From positions 1-50,159 of the forward strand of contig JAGPCO010000015.1 in NCBI GenBank assembly GCA_018058095.1: 50,159 nt of DNA, given 5' to 3'. The first letter of the stretch is position 1. Each line of letters starts with the position of its first letter. The notes under the pieces are model-generated. The model saw nothing but the letters and a program-made list of their open reading frames with translations, was not told the DNA's origin and made no database searches. A program made the translations under genes and the position numbers. Positions 50,157 through 50,159 of the stretch are shown here, one piece after another. The DNA comes from Kofleriaceae bacterium. Its GTDB lineage: Bacteria > Myxococcota_A > Polyangia > Haliangiales > Haliangiaceae.

Positions 50157-50159
50157 TCC

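Overview
The window is a gene-dense, very GC-rich chromosomal segment (third codon positions almost all G or C). It reads like a member of the Myxococcota, most plausibly a Haliangium/Kofleriaceae-type bacterium; this is an inference from style, not a database match. The supporting traits are 16 predicted lipoproteins (LAAC/LAGC/AAGC-type lipoboxes followed by Asp/Gly/Ala-rich tethers), MopE-like DxDxDG/DCDDxDxxxxPG motifs, RCC1-propeller lipoproteins, a PilZ protein and an MshEN-type protein. I see no phage, insertion-sequence transposase, CRISPR array or rRNA operon. The only RNA gene is one tRNA-Ala(GGC).

Layout. 1-4.4 kb: a truncated phospholipase D-like gene, a small secreted Cys-rich protein, an orphan anti-sigma-like membrane protein, and a yggX/PLP-lyase pair. 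4.4-12.4 kb: a PHP-domain lipoprotein, an ExbB/ExbD pair, two unrecognised lipoproteins and a multi-span membrane protein. 12.5-19.5 kb: a TonB-like protein, an Hsp70-like ATPase without substrate domain, a metal-motif/fibrinogen-like lipoprotein, a cytochrome-like lipoprotein overlapping a CxxCH beta-barrel gene, a triple-module Cys-rich lipoprotein and a PilZ protein. 19.5-20.2 kb: a gene-free tandem array of four ~175-bp hairpin-rich units. 20.2-25.7 kb: ahcY with an ArsR-methyltransferase fusion regulator, an Acg-type nitroreductase and a DUF2254 membrane protein. 25.8-26.04 kb: a 198-bp element with inverted ends. 26-33 kb: lipoproteins, a winged-helix-like protein, an acyl-CoA synthetase and a propeller lipoprotein. 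33.2-42 kb: tRNA-Ala, an MtfA-like peptidase, M28 peptidase/TetR divergent pair, a lipoprotein coupled to a subtilase, an endonuclease/phosphatase-fold lipoprotein, an amine oxidase and an M20 hydrolase. 42-47 kb: two RCC1 lipoproteins flanking an S37 peptidase. 47-50 kb: a three-gene overlapping signalling operon (MshEN-GAF-like, receiver-ATPase, STAS-zinc ribbon).

How things work together. Three themes stand out. First, the cell envelope dominates: surface lipoproteins, secreted peptidases and an energised ExbB/ExbD/TonB-type system. Second, c-di-GMP-type input is suggested by the PilZ protein and the MshEN operon, the latter resembling a partner-switching system without a sigma factor in view. 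Third, methyl-cycle control is suggested by ahcY beside a SahR-like regulator.

Non-coding signals are unusually rich: at least 13 genes carry a TANNNT box 5-8 nt before the start codon (a leaderless-transcript signature that also corrects one start), a structured repeat family begins at stop codons, and the tandem array fills a convergent intergenic gap.
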